A stretch of 64,000 nt of DNA from Aporhodopirellula rubra (GTDB lineage Bacteria; Planctomycetota; Planctomycetia; Pirellulales; Pirellulaceae): the NCBI RefSeq assembly GCF_014192335.1, contig NZ_JACHXU010000018.1, forward strand, positions 111,835 to 175,834, read 5' to 3'. Positions 9,704 to 19,239 of this stretch are shown in pieces (the first letter of the stretch is position 1; each line of letters opens with the position of its first letter). The notes beneath the pieces are model-generated. The model did no database searches and had not been told where the DNA came from. It saw only the letters and a list, made by a program, of their open reading frames with translations. Both the position numbers and the translations under genes were made by a program.

Positions 9704-11971
9704 TTATTCACCGATAGGAAGAATCTGTACTGCATCGGCGTGAACATCCCTACCGGCACCCTCCGTCGCGAGCGTCACCGTGACGGGAACTCCTTCGGCC
9801 AAATCAAACCGACCGATCGAATGGAAAATTCCGTCCGAAGGCGGTTCTTGCATGTTCACCCTGACCGTCGAGACTTTGTCACCAATTCCGATCGTGACAG
9901 GAACCTGATCGCCACAATTTGCATGCGGACGATACGCGATGCGAATCTCGAACCGCCCCTGGCTCGGCGTGTCTGCTTTGAACTCAATGGTCGCATCGTC
10001 GTACCCATGGCTGAAAAGGTAGTTCGTTCCCACGAACCCTTCCAAGCTGATACTCGGCCGCCATTTCGGTGACTTTTTCGCCTGACTGTCGTCAATCACG
10101 ATCCCAGGAAGTGAAGCGGGATCAATCCCCATCGCGAGCCCCTGGTCAGTCGCTTTGGTCATCGCATCTTCAGGAATTTCAATTTCGGCATCGACCGTCT
10201 GACGTCGTGCTTTTCCAGGCAACAGGAGCAACTCATGCATTTCGTCCCAGTAACGTTCGTAAATGCTACGAGGTAAACAATCGTGCAAAATGCAAAGGCT
10301 CGTCGCGCGTCCAACAACTTCGCCCATCATTCCACACGTCTTCATCACTCGGGTCGTACCCAACGCCTCGTGCGTCACGCTGACATTGCGCCCTGCCATG
10401 AACAGGTTGTCGATGTTCCGTGAATAGAAACATCGATACGGAACCGGATACCCATAGTTGCGATCGATCCGGCGATCATGCACCGCTTTAGAAATGAAAG
10501 GATTCTCAGGAAACTTCTCCGCATATTGTTCTTTGGGATAGTGCAAATCAATCGACCACGTCGTCGGCACGCACCCGTCTTTAAAATCACGTTTCGAGAT
10601 CACGTCCTCTTTTGTCAAAACAACATCGCCCATCAAACGACGAGATTCTCGAGGACCGCCGATGTATGCGATCCATGTCAAGAACGCCGAAGGATGCTCG
10701 TCGGCACCGTCACCGTTCTTCATCGCATTGAACGCACCATAGACGGCACGCAAATTCCAATCGCGGATCGCTTCGGCACCGTCAATCGGATCTTTGTCGA
10801 ACCCGCCTTCCCAAAACCACTGACCGTGATGCTCGCGTGGATAGGGGAAGTCGGCCATGTTCAAATCCAGTGCCCACGGTGTTTCGGGAAACGTAACAGG
10901 AACATCTGCCTCATTCCATGCCCACATGTTGCTCATTCCCATCCGCCCCTTCGGCGTCATTTCGAGATCGGCACCGGCGAGATGGCCGATAGTCCCATGA
11001 CCGGTACAGTCAACGAAGAACCGTCCCGTGAACCGCTTCACCTCACTCGTACGAGTGTCAAACGCATGAACCGCCTGGATCGAAGACTGGTTCATCTCCA
11101 CCTTGAACGCGTGGTGATTAAGGAACAAATCGATGTTCTCTTCGGCACGAACGATCGCTTCCTTTTTGGCGTCCTCGAATTCTTCATAGGTACCAGGCGA
11201 TTTCGTGGCGTGATCCGAAATTTCTTCAATGATCTCGCCGATCCGTGGGTACTTGCCGCGACGGATATTCCCCATCGCCCAAACACGAATCTCACTCGAT
11301 CCGTTCCCACCGAGGACCGGACGATTTTGCACGAGCGCAACTTTGCACCCCATCCGTGCAGCGGAAATCGCGGCGCCCAAACCCGAATATCCACCACCGA
11401 TCACGACGAGGTGATAGCCATCTTCTTCAGTCGGTGTTTCCTTGAGCCCTAACATTTCGCGACGCCAGCCCGGAAGGATCGCCGAAGTGTTCGGTGGAGC
11501 CTCATCGCCCTGGGTAAACAAAATCGCGTCGCATCGACCGTCAAACCCGGTCAAGTCTTTGAGCGAAACCGTTGTTTGCACATCCTTGATATTAACCGTC
11601 CCACCATCATGCCAAAACCATTCCGCCCCTTTGGTTCCGAACGTCTCGTCGAGCGGCTTACCGTCGACGATCAACTGAAAACGGCCTGGTTGCCCGGGTG
11701 CATTCCAACGGGCTACCCAATCCTTTGTGCGAACATAAACGCGATACTCTCCGGTGCTCGGAAAGGTAACCGTTGTCGATGCGTCTCTGACCGGTTTCCC
11801 CAACCCATGTGCCAACAAATACGGTGACCCCATCGTGTCGATGAACTGCGTATCGAGTTTCCATCCCCCATGCGTGTCGAAGCTCTCTGCTTCAACGAGT
11901 ACCTGATCCGCTCTCGCCGGGACGATCATCGCGACCAACAAGACGAAGGCCGAAATTGTTTTGAATGACAT
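9704..11971 (-). CDS. Exported FAD-dependent oxidoreductase with N- and C-terminal beta-sandwich modules
   Basis: 755 residues. Signal peptide at 1-21 (ending ARA-D). Residues ~22-155 form a beta-rich module (VLVEAESFDTHGGW, then YRVYVRTKDWVARW), resembling carbohydrate-binding or golvesin-like domains. The FAD-binding P-loop is at 188-200 (LVVIGGGYSGLGAA) followed by LVQNRPVLGGNGSSE, as in the FAD_oxidored (PF12831) family. Residues ~640-755 form a golvesin/Xly-like beta domain (RFEIRIAYRPHANCG). The substrate is unknown; the locus suggests a sugar or glycan end. A regulator-type operator (12229-12258) lies 258 bases upstream, with a hairpin between the operator and the start codon. Confidence 0.8.
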   Translation of the reverse strand: MSFKTISAFVLLVAMIVPARADQVLVEAESFDTHGGWKLDTQFIDTMGSPYLLAHGLGKPVRDASTTVTFPSTGEYRVYVRTKDWVARWNAPGQPGRFQLIVDGKPLDETFGTKGAEWFWHDGGTVNIKDVQTTVSLKDLTGFDGRCDAILFTQGDEAPPNTSAILPGWRREMLGLKETPTEEDGYHLVVIGGGYSGLGAAISAARMGCKVALVQNRPVLGGNGSSEIRVWAMGNIRRGKYPRIGEIIEEISDHATKSPGTYEEFEDAKKEAIVRAEENIDLFLNHHAFKVEMNQSSIQAVHAFDTRTSEVKRFTGRFFVDCTGHGTIGHLAGADLEMTPKGRMGMSNMWAWNEADVPVTFPETPWALDLNMADFPYPREHHGQWFWEGGFDKDPIDGAEAIRDWNLRAVYGAFNAMKNGDGADEHPSAFLTWIAYIGGPRESRRLMGDVVLTKEDVISKRDFKDGCVPTTWSIDLHYPKEQYAEKFPENPFISKAVHDRRIDRNYGYPVPYRCFYSRNIDNLFMAGRNVSVTHEALGTTRVMKTCGMMGEVVGRATSLCILHDCLPRSIYERYWDEMHELLLLPGKARRQTVDAEIEIPEDAMTKATDQGLAMGIDPASLPGIVIDDSQAKKSPKWRPSISLEGFVGTNYLFSHGYDDATIEFKADTPSQGRFEIRIAYRPHANCGDQVPVTIGIGDKVSTVRVNMQEPPSDGIFHSIGRFDLAEGVPVTVTLATEGAGRDVHADAVQILPIGE

Positions 11972-12044
11972 ATCTGTAATGAGTTTCTCGTAAATTGAAA
12001 ATCGAAGAATTCGGTCGCGGAACGTTCACAAACGCCGCGATCAC

Positions 12045-12083
12045 AATCCAATAAAAATCACCCCCGAAGCCAAACAGCTTCGG
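12045..12083 (-). terminator. Hairpin with T-rich tail after the GH110-sulfatase gene
   Basis: CCGAAGC (12064-12070) and GCTTCGG (12077-12083) pair perfectly around a six-base loop. On the minus strand the stem is followed by GGGTGATTTTTATTGG. It sits downstream of the fusion gene ending at 12304 and would separate it from the FAD oxidoreductase. Because it also lies between the operator at 12229-12258 and the oxidoreductase start at 11971, it could instead be a leader (attenuator) hairpin. Confidence 0.6.
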
Positions 12084-12228
12084 CCTCACACCGGCTCTCA
12101 CCAAATCGATTGCACTCCCGAGAACACCCCGAACCGGTGTGTAGCGAAAGAGTTGAGATGGAAGGCAAATTCGGCATTCGCGACGCGTCCTCATGCTAGG
12201 CATGGTGAGTACGCAAACATAGCTATCC

Positions 12229-12258
12229 ATGCGACAAAAACCTTTGCATATGCGACAA
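12229..12258 (+). promoter_or_regulatory. XylR/AraC-type operator (copy 1)
   Basis: Two direct half-sites ATGCGACAA at 12229-12237 and 12250-12258, exactly 21 bp apart, joined by an AAA-CCTTT-GCAT spacer. It lies 258 bases upstream of the minus-strand FAD oxidoreductase start. The same layout recurs at 26091, 26212, 28288 and 29698. Tandem half-sites two helical turns apart are the usual AraC/XylR binding geometry, and such a regulator is encoded at 28365. Confidence 0.75.
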
Positions 12259-12303
12259 ACCGCGACGATAACCTGCCGCCTGATCAGCTCAACAGCCTTC
12301 TGT

Positions 12304-15300
12304 TCACTGAACGCCCGAGTATTCCTGAACTCCCATTTGCACTTCCCACGCAATCAGTTTGCGCGTCAACGCGTGGACGATCTCCGGGTGAGAAGCCGCC
12401 AAGTCGTGTTTCTCGCCTTCATCGTCGGGAATGTTGTAGAGACTGACCTTTCCACTTCGGTAAGCGAGCAACTTCCAATCGCCCTCGCGGACGGAAACGT
12501 ACAGATCCTCGTACGCCCGATATCCGACCAAGGGTTCGCCACGATCGAGTACACTGTTTTCGCGTATCGTCGACACGAGCGAGACGCCATCGAGGTTTTC
12601 ATAGTCACCAGGGTTTCCGCCCGCGATCTCGACCATCGTCGGGAACAAATCGGTTGACTGAACGAGGCTTTCGTTCCGAGTCGGTTTACTGACACCGGGC
12701 CAGTGCACCAGCATCGGCACACGGGATCCACCCTCACACAACGCGTCAACGCGTTTGCTGCCGCGAAGAGGCAAGTTCTGATACCAACTGCCTTGATCGG
12801 ACAAGAAAATTACCACGGTGTCCTTGTCGATCTCTTTCTGCGCCAGTGCCTCACGCAAACGCCCCACCGATTCGTCCACCGCTTTCACTTGAGCGGCGTA
12901 AACCGCATCTTCTTTGGCGTACCCTTTTGCCTCGAAGTCTTCAACGAAATCACGGCGCCCCACCGGTGGCCGATGCACATTGTAATACCACATGGACAAC
13001 ATGAACGGTTGATCGCGATCATATTGCTTTACAAACCGCACCGCCTCATCGGTCAGCGTGTCGGTGAGGTAGCGTTCTTTCTCATCCGCCAACACATCAG
13101 AGTTTTTAAAAAATGGTGGATAGTACGACTTCGGATGCCCCGCGTTGCTCGTTCCGAACTGTGCATCAAAGCCTTGTTTGATCGGATGATAGGGCTCATG
13201 GCCGAGATGCCATTTACCGAAAAACTGATTGTAATACCCCAGTCCTTTGAGCGTCTCCGCATAAGTCGTGTGTTCCAACGGCAGCCAATTTCGACACGGA
13301 AACTGCGCCGGGTCAGTCTCCCACAAATTGAATTCGTCATCGGTCCGACCAAATTTGTCAAAGCCGAATTTGGGTTCGTTGGGAATGTGCCGTACGATTT
13401 GCAAACGGGTCGGGTGTTTGCCTGTCAGTAGCGTCGCGCGACTGGGACTGCACGTCGGACTCGGGATGTAGGCCCGTTCGAAATCAACGCTCTCGGCCGC
13501 CAAACGATCAACATTGGGAGTCTCGAACTTCGCGTTGCGATACCCAAGATCATTCCATCCTAGATCGTCAACGAAGAGCAACAGGATATTCGGTTGATGA
13601 CCGACCGCCCCGACGTCGTCAACCGATGGCGATTTCTTGTTATCGCGGGCTTCTCCTAAGCCGGCATTGCTTTCGACCTTCAGATTGGTTGTGTCTATCG
13701 ACGCCCCCACGGTCAATTCATGGTCGAACCCGAGGACTTTATTGTTTCGGATCGTCACATCATCGCAATACTCCAATACAATTGCGTCACCGACATCAAC
13801 AGGAGGATAATCGTTGCTAAATTCGATCGTGTTTCCGGAAATATTCAGCCCCTTCACCGACCGAGCGTTGGCGATCAAACCGTTGAAGCTCTTCAGGGTA
13901 TTTCCAGTGAAATCGATGTTTCGATGATAATGCCCTTCGCCCCAATGCTGATCGGCGGTGAAGAGCGGCGACGCGAGCAACGGATACCGGGCGGTTGCCT
14001 CGTAGCCGACATTGTCAAACACATTGTTGCGAATCGTGATGTCTTGAACCGCTCCCGATTCGTACCATTTGTTGTTGTCACCTTCGATCAAAATGCCATG
14101 CATTTGCGAACCGAAATAGTTGTTCTCGATCAACACTTTTCCCTTGGTCGTGACCAACACGGCGCGTGCCCGATTCTCTCGAATCGTGTTATTTTGCATG
14201 ATCAAATCTGGATACCAGGTCAGATTTTCAACCGACAGGGGTCCCTCTGGCATCGTATCGGGAACTTCCTTCACCGTCATTACAAAACGATGTTCGTTGA
14301 GCACCTTCACGCTCTCAACCGTCGTCTCTGCAAATGGCAAAATCGTTGTGCGTGACAGCAACGCGATCTGGTCACCTGGCTGAGCAAACGTCAGGCCCCA
14401 TTGTTGAAAATGGCTAATTTCGCACAGGAACTCGCGGTCTCCCAAATACTCTTCAACTTTGACATATGCCCCATGAACGTTAATGCCGTCGTCAAGCATA
14501 TGCTCAAACAAGCAGTTCTCGAGCTTGATCGTTCCTTTGCAACCAATGAAGTGAGTCGCATCGGCGCGAGTTGAAACGATCCGGTCATCCGTTGACGTGA
14601 CAACCAAATGATCCAACGTGACGTTGTCGGTGCGTTCAACAATCAGCCCCATCCCACCGGCGTCGTGAATCGTCACATTTTCGATGACAACATCAGCCGA
14701 ATTGGTCACATGAATCGCCTGACACAAACGACTCGTCGGATGAACTCCGTAGGCGACCAGCACACTGCCGATCGGAGGTGCCCGCTTGACGCCGTTTTCA
14801 ATACGAAAACGATTTTTCCCAGTCGCCGTGACCTTTGCCCTCTTCGAATTCACCGAGTACTGATTAGTTTCATAAATCGGTGAACGGGTTTCCGGATCGA
14901 ACACCATATTCGAACCGATCGGATCATCTTGACCATAACGTTGGAACAGGATATTGCCGCCGGCAATGGTGTAGGGATATTTTTCAGGATCCGTCTCAAC
15001 GACAAAACTTTTGTCGGCTTCGTCTCGCTCGACCACGGTCATCTCGGCATGAAACGACCGCACCCAATCGATAGAAAAATTCTTCAGCGTGGCTCCTCGC
15101 GTACGTTCGATCGTCACGGGCACCATCCGACCGTGAAACAAAAACAGCGACCCTCCGCCGTCGATCGTAATGTTTTCACAATCAAAGAGAGGAAAACCGA
15201 ATCGCTTCAAACCGTTGTCATGGTTCGCCACCGCTCGATACATTTCCAAGGCATTTTCGGGATGGAAGTCATATTGCCCCTCAGGAAACACCAACGTGAC

Positions 15301-15480
15301 ATTCGATTCGCCCTTCACCGAATCGAGCAACTGATTCACCTCATAGGTCACATCTTTCCCCGGAACGATCCCGTGTTCAGCAACATCGATCGTTCTTGCA
15401 TACAGTGGTGCGACCAACAGCATGCACGTGCAGAGCACGACATTCCGAGTCACCAAAGAGTTCGCTCGAGTTAACTTCAT
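12304..15480 (-). CDS. GH110 alpha-1,3-galactosidase - S1 sulfatase fusion protein
   Basis: 1058 residues, exported (signal peptide in the first ~28 residues, VVLCTCMLLVAPLYA). Residues ~29-620 are a right-handed beta-helix of GH110 type: FPEGQYDFHPENA, DGGGSLFLFHGRMVP, and ADATHF (Asp307) followed 23 residues later by LDDGINVHG (Asp330/331). That Asp plus Asp-Asp arrangement is the acid set proposed for GH110. After a linker (~620-640) a complete sulfatase follows: ILLLFVDDLGWNDLGY, the formylglycine site CSPSR (Cys677) in a GKH-type context, GKWHLGHEP, and FLSDQG. One polypeptide would therefore remove a sulfate ester and cleave an alpha-1,3-galactosidic bond. The ATG at 15480 is preferred (AAAGG upstream); 15516 is possible. 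It is the last gene of the run GH-A, GH110, sulfatase, fusion. Confidence 0.88.
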   Translation of the reverse strand: MKLTRANSLVTRNVVLCTCMLLVAPLYARTIDVAEHGIVPGKDVTYEVNQLLDSVKGESNVTLVFPEGQYDFHPENALEMYRAVANHDNGLKRFGFPLFDCENITIDGGGSLFLFHGRMVPVTIERTRGATLKNFSIDWVRSFHAEMTVVERDEADKSFVVETDPEKYPYTIAGGNILFQRYGQDDPIGSNMVFDPETRSPIYETNQYSVNSKRAKVTATGKNRFRIENGVKRAPPIGSVLVAYGVHPTSRLCQAIHVTNSADVVIENVTIHDAGGMGLIVERTDNVTLDHLVVTSTDDRIVSTRADATHFIGCKGTIKLENCLFEHMLDDGINVHGAYVKVEEYLGDREFLCEISHFQQWGLTFAQPGDQIALLSRTTILPFAETTVESVKVLNEHRFVMTVKEVPDTMPEGPLSVENLTWYPDLIMQNNTIRENRARAVLVTTKGKVLIENNYFGSQMHGILIEGDNNKWYESGAVQDITIRNNVFDNVGYEATARYPLLASPLFTADQHWGEGHYHRNIDFTGNTLKSFNGLIANARSVKGLNISGNTIEFSNDYPPVDVGDAIVLEYCDDVTIRNNKVLGFDHELTVGASIDTTNLKVESNAGLGEARDNKKSPSVDDVGAVGHQPNILLLFVDDLGWNDLGYRNAKFETPNVDRLAAESVDFERAYIPSPTCSPSRATLLTGKHPTRLQIVRHIPNEPKFGFDKFGRTDDEFNLWETDPAQFPCRNWLPLEHTTYAETLKGLGYYNQFFGKWHLGHEPYHPIKQGFDAQFGTSNAGHPKSYYPPFFKNSDVLADEKERYLTDTLTDEAVRFVKQYDRDQPFMLSMWYYNVHRPPVGRRDFVEDFEAKGYAKEDAVYAAQVKAVDESVGRLREALAQKEIDKDTVVIFLSDQGSWYQNLPLRGSKRVDALCEGGSRVPMLVHWPGVSKPTRNESLVQSTDLFPTMVEIAGGNPGDYENLDGVSLVSTIRENSVLDRGEPLVGYRAYEDLYVSVREGDWKLLAYRSGKVSLYNIPDDEGEKHDLAASHPEIVHALTRKLIAWEVQMGVQEYSGVQ

Positions 15481-15694
15481 TGCAAAGGCGCCTTTAAGTG
15501 TTGGGTTGAAATGCATGAGAGCTTCTTATCGGGATCGCAGCCACGCCCATCGTCGCAACAGCATGTCAAATGAGTGGGGAATCTCTGGATCGGGCGGATT
15601 CGTCCGTCTCACCAGGGAGGCGGCGAGCACGATTCAGAGGAACAACGAACGTCCATCGGGGAGAAAGTCGTTCACCAGCAACATGGCGACTCTG

Positions 15695-17266
15695 TCAGAA
15701 ACCGAGCTGTTTTTTATCGAGGTTCTTGTTACCCGTTGCTTTTTCGGGAGCAACATTAACGATGATTTGCCGAAGCTCTTCGAGCTTCGCCGGATACTGG
15801 TCGGCAACGTTGTTCTGTTCCGCGGGATCTTCGGAGAGATGAAACAAGAGCCCAGGTTCGTCGACCTTGGTTTCCTTCCACTCTCCAATACCACCACGTT
15901 CAGTGACACTTCCTGGAGGGATGTATTTCCAATCTCCCTTACGGACCGCGATTTGAGTCAATGCTTCTTGGATAACGTAATCACGGCCCACGTCCGACTG
16001 ACCGAGCAATGCGGGCAAAACGTTCTGGCCGTCCGAACCGGCGTCCACGGGCATCGGTTTTTCGATCAACGCCGCGATCGACGCAAACATGTCGACCTGA
16101 CTAATGATCGCGTCAGAAACATGCGGTGTCACTTTGCCCGGCCACGAAACAATCAACGGCATCCGCGTGCCACCTTCCCAACGACTGTACTTGCCGCCGC
16201 GAAATGGTCCGCCTGCTTTGTGATCCCCTTGCCGCTCAATCGCCCCGTCCCAATATCCATCGAACAAAACAGGGCCGTTATCCGACGAGATCACGATCAG
16301 AGTGTTTTCGTAAACGCCGGCTTTCTTCAATTCGTCGACGAGCCGACCGATGCACCAATCAAAAACCGCCAACGCGTCACCCCGCGGTCCCAAACTCGAT
16401 GATCCCGCAAAGCGAGGATGAATGACGCGAGGGACGTGATTCTCGTTCGGAGCGTAGTACATGAAGAATGGCTCGTCCTTATGCTTGGCGACAAACTCGA
16501 TGGCCTTGTTCAGATACGTGTCGGCCATATCCTCATCTTTAAAACGTGCCGAGTGACCGCCCGTCATGTATCCGATGCGGCTAACGCCATTAACAATCGT
16601 ACAGGAGTGTTGTTCGTCCGCCTGAACTTTCAACATGTGCGGGTGCGAAACGCCCGTGGGCTCGTCACCCACCATCGTTTCATAGTTGACTTCGATCGGG
16701 TCGGACGGATCGAGCCCCACCACACGTCCATTCTCAATGTAGACCGATGGCACGCGGTCCGCTGTCGCAGCCATGTTGAACGAATATTCGAACCCGACTT
16801 CCTTCGGCCCCGGTGCGATCTCGCCGTTCCAATCCAATGGGCTCTCCGCCGAACCGAGCCCCAGGTGCCACTTGCCAACCAACGCCGTCGCGTAACCGTT
16901 GTCACGTAAGAACGTTGCGACCGTAGGTCGTTGGGTCGATATAATCAATGGCGCGTTCCCAGGCAAAATAAGCGCCGATTGATTGCGAAACGCGTACTCC
17001 CCCGTCAGCAACGAGTAACGCGATGGAGTGCATGTCGCGGCAGTGCAATATGCCGAGGTGAATCGAATCCCTTCGGCTGCCAAGGCGTCAATGTTCGCGG
17101 TGTCTGCCCCGACGCCGCCATAGCAACCGAAGTCGCCATACCCGATGTCGTCGCCATAGATCACGATAATGTTCGGCGATTCGGCACCGGCCTTCACCGG
17201 GACGCACCCAACGGCAATCAACAGTGGCATGGCCACGACAAAGAAAATGAAGGCAGCTCTAATCAT
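15695..17266 (-). CDS. S1-family sulfatase
   Basis: 523 residues. The N-terminus AAFIFFVVAMPLLIAVGC could be a signal peptide, or a lipobox with Cys21. Canonical features are present: NIIVIYGDDIGYGDFGCYGG for metal binding, the formylglycine motif CTPSR at Cys79 (TCTPSRYSLLTGEYAFR), ALVGKWHLGLG, and VISSDNGPV. The region GPFRGGKYSRWEGGTRMPLI matches the later conserved block. It would hydrolyse sulfate esters in the periplasm or outside. It lies 74 bases downstream of a GH110 gene and 214 bases upstream of the GH110-sulfatase fusion, so it shares a transcription unit with enzymes for alpha-galactosidic bonds. Positional specificity cannot be read from the sequence. Confidence 0.9.
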   Translation of the reverse strand: MIRAAFIFFVVAMPLLIAVGCVPVKAGAESPNIIVIYGDDIGYGDFGCYGGVGADTANIDALAAEGIRFTSAYCTAATCTPSRYSLLTGEYAFRNQSALILPGNAPLIISTQRPTVATFLRDNGYATALVGKWHLGLGSAESPLDWNGEIAPGPKEVGFEYSFNMAATADRVPSVYIENGRVVGLDPSDPIEVNYETMVGDEPTGVSHPHMLKVQADEQHSCTIVNGVSRIGYMTGGHSARFKDEDMADTYLNKAIEFVAKHKDEPFFMYYAPNENHVPRVIHPRFAGSSSLGPRGDALAVFDWCIGRLVDELKKAGVYENTLIVISSDNGPVLFDGYWDGAIERQGDHKAGGPFRGGKYSRWEGGTRMPLIVSWPGKVTPHVSDAIISQVDMFASIAALIEKPMPVDAGSDGQNVLPALLGQSDVGRDYVIQEALTQIAVRKGDWKYIPPGSVTERGGIGEWKETKVDEPGLLFHLSEDPAEQNNVADQYPAKLEELRQIIVNVAPEKATGNKNLDKKQLGF

Positions 17267-17340
17267 GACTTATGAAAGCAAAAGAGTTGTAAAAGTTCGC
17301 CAGTCAACGACCAACGAAAATCGAGTGAAAGAATTAGAAA

Positions 17341-19146
17341 TCAAAATCCCTGGTTGTCTTCGGCGACCAGCGTTTTCTCGGTGATCGCATCGACTTCAAA
17401 ACGAGGTGTGTGTTCACCCTCATACGTGTTATTGACAACTCTCACGTTGCGACAATTCCTAAAGTCGAACGCGGCCGCCGTCGGATGCAGCGACTCCGCA
17501 TCACCGCTCTGACGAATCGTATTGCCGGATATCACCAACCCGTCGACGCGATCTGCCCAAACGATCCGATTGTCGAATGTTTCAACCGTGTTGTTCTCGA
17601 ACCGGATGTTTCGGTCATATCGAACGTCCTGGTCAAACGTCTTACCTAACCGCGGTGTGATCGTGAGCACCGCATGCTCCATTGCACTGTACGCACAATA
17701 CTGAAACCGATTATTGCGAATGAGCACATCGTTCACGGCGCCCGATTCAAACCAAAAGTACGTTTCGCCACGAAAGAAAATGGAAGACATCATCGACGAA
17801 AACTCATTGTTCTCAACAACGGTTTTGAGAGGAGTCTTCAGAACAATATTCCTGGCCCTGTGATTCCGAACGGTACATCCACGCATCGTAAAAGTCGGGC
17901 TCCACGTTTTGTTCTCGAGAACATCACCAGGAACAAGGTCACGAGGCAGCGGCTTTGCGAACGTTAATTGCACGAACTGACCATTGATCGGCGTAATCGA
18001 GGCAACCTCATTTACGGATGCTCGCCTCGGATCAGGTTGATGCACGAACCAGATTTCATCACCGACACCCGCAAATTCAAATCCTGACTGCTCGAAATGC
18101 ATCAGCTTGACGCGAACGGTATGCGTGTCGATCACTTCATCGACGCTCACGTAGGTGCCGTGCACGTTCGTACCGTCGTCGAGCATATTTTCGAAACGAC
18201 AGTTCTCCACAAGAATATCGCCTCGGCAATTGCAAAAATGGGTCGCATCAGCGGTGGATGAAATGACGCGATTAGTTCCTTTGCGAAGGTGGACACCACA
18301 CCCGGTGAGTGTCGCGGTATCAGATCGCTCCATCAGAAATCCCATTCCGAGCGCATGATGGATAATCACGTTTTCGAAATGGATATTCTCCGACGACTTT
18401 ACGTGAATGGCCGGTGCATAACGGTCATGCTCGCGATCTCCCTTCGAGCTCAACAACGTTCCGACCGCGGGATATTTCCGGAGTCCTTCATAAAAACGCA
18501 GCACACCACCGGCGCGTTTTTCAACTAACCGAGGCCGACTTTCCAGATCGAGGGCACCATGAGCGACGCGTCGTTCTTTCGCATCGAACGCCAGCGTGCT
18601 TCCCAAATACGGATAGCTGAATCCGTCTACATCCGGAAAATGTAATTGACCGTCGTGCAGTTTCCATGAAAACCCATCCGTCATCGGCCGAATGTCTCGC
18701 CACTGCTCGGTAGGATTACAAGCAACCACTTCACCTAAAAAGGTGAAAGGGATATCCCAGTCGATCGTGATGTCGCGCGCCCTTACCCGTCCGCAGTTCT
18801 CGAAGAGAAACGGCATCATTTGGCCGTGAAAGATCAGTTCGCTGCCGTTACCCTCGATTTCGATCGAGCTTAAATCACGAAACGGAAACGCGATACGTTT
18901 CCTCCCGTTTCCGTGGTTCGTAATCGCGCAGTCCTTTTCAAACGCATAGCCTGGACGAAAGTAGTACGTTCCTTTCTCGATCACGATCTTTACATCGTCG
19001 CTGTCGGCAACTTCGATCGCCTTGCGAACTACCGGAGTCATGTCAGTATCAGCGGCCGATAGATAGATCACCTCTTCCGCATTCAAACCTTGCAGAACGC
19101 AGGAATGACTGCACAGGATCAACAGCACGAAAAAGATGGTTTTCAC
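17341..19146 (-). CDS. GH110-family alpha-1,3-galactosidase-like beta-helix enzyme
   Basis: 601 residues, starting GTG at 19146 with GAGAAG upstream; signal peptide 1-23 (FFVLLILCSHSCVLQGLNAE). The sequence follows GH110 throughout: EKGTYYFRPGYAFEKD, EGNGSELIFHGQMMPFLFEN, DITIDWDIPF, ADATHF with Asp300, and LDDGTNVHGTY with Asp323/324, followed by parallel beta-helix turns rich in N-N-x-F. Known members release alpha-1,3-linked galactose from blood-group B-type glycans or carrageenan oligosaccharides (established for the family). Here, among sulfatases, a sulfated galactan is the likelier substrate (inference). It is paralogous to the N-terminal half of the downstream fusion protein. Confidence 0.88.
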   Translation of the reverse strand: MKTIFFVLLILCSHSCVLQGLNAEEVIYLSAADTDMTPVVRKAIEVADSDDVKIVIEKGTYYFRPGYAFEKDCAITNHGNGRKRIAFPFRDLSSIEIEGNGSELIFHGQMMPFLFENCGRVRARDITIDWDIPFTFLGEVVACNPTEQWRDIRPMTDGFSWKLHDGQLHFPDVDGFSYPYLGSTLAFDAKERRVAHGALDLESRPRLVEKRAGGVLRFYEGLRKYPAVGTLLSSKGDREHDRYAPAIHVKSSENIHFENVIIHHALGMGFLMERSDTATLTGCGVHLRKGTNRVISSTADATHFCNCRGDILVENCRFENMLDDGTNVHGTYVSVDEVIDTHTVRVKLMHFEQSGFEFAGVGDEIWFVHQPDPRRASVNEVASITPINGQFVQLTFAKPLPRDLVPGDVLENKTWSPTFTMRGCTVRNHRARNIVLKTPLKTVVENNEFSSMMSSIFFRGETYFWFESGAVNDVLIRNNRFQYCAYSAMEHAVLTITPRLGKTFDQDVRYDRNIRFENNTVETFDNRIVWADRVDGLVISGNTIRQSGDAESLHPTAAAFDFRNCRNVRVVNNTYEGEHTPRFEVDAITEKTLVAEDNQGF

Positions 19147-19239
19147 TCGATTATCTTCTCAAATGTCGTTAGGGTTTTGACAACCCGATTTTCGGTGGAT
19201 CGGCATCCAAACGCAGGCCGGCATCGGCATCACGCGGGA

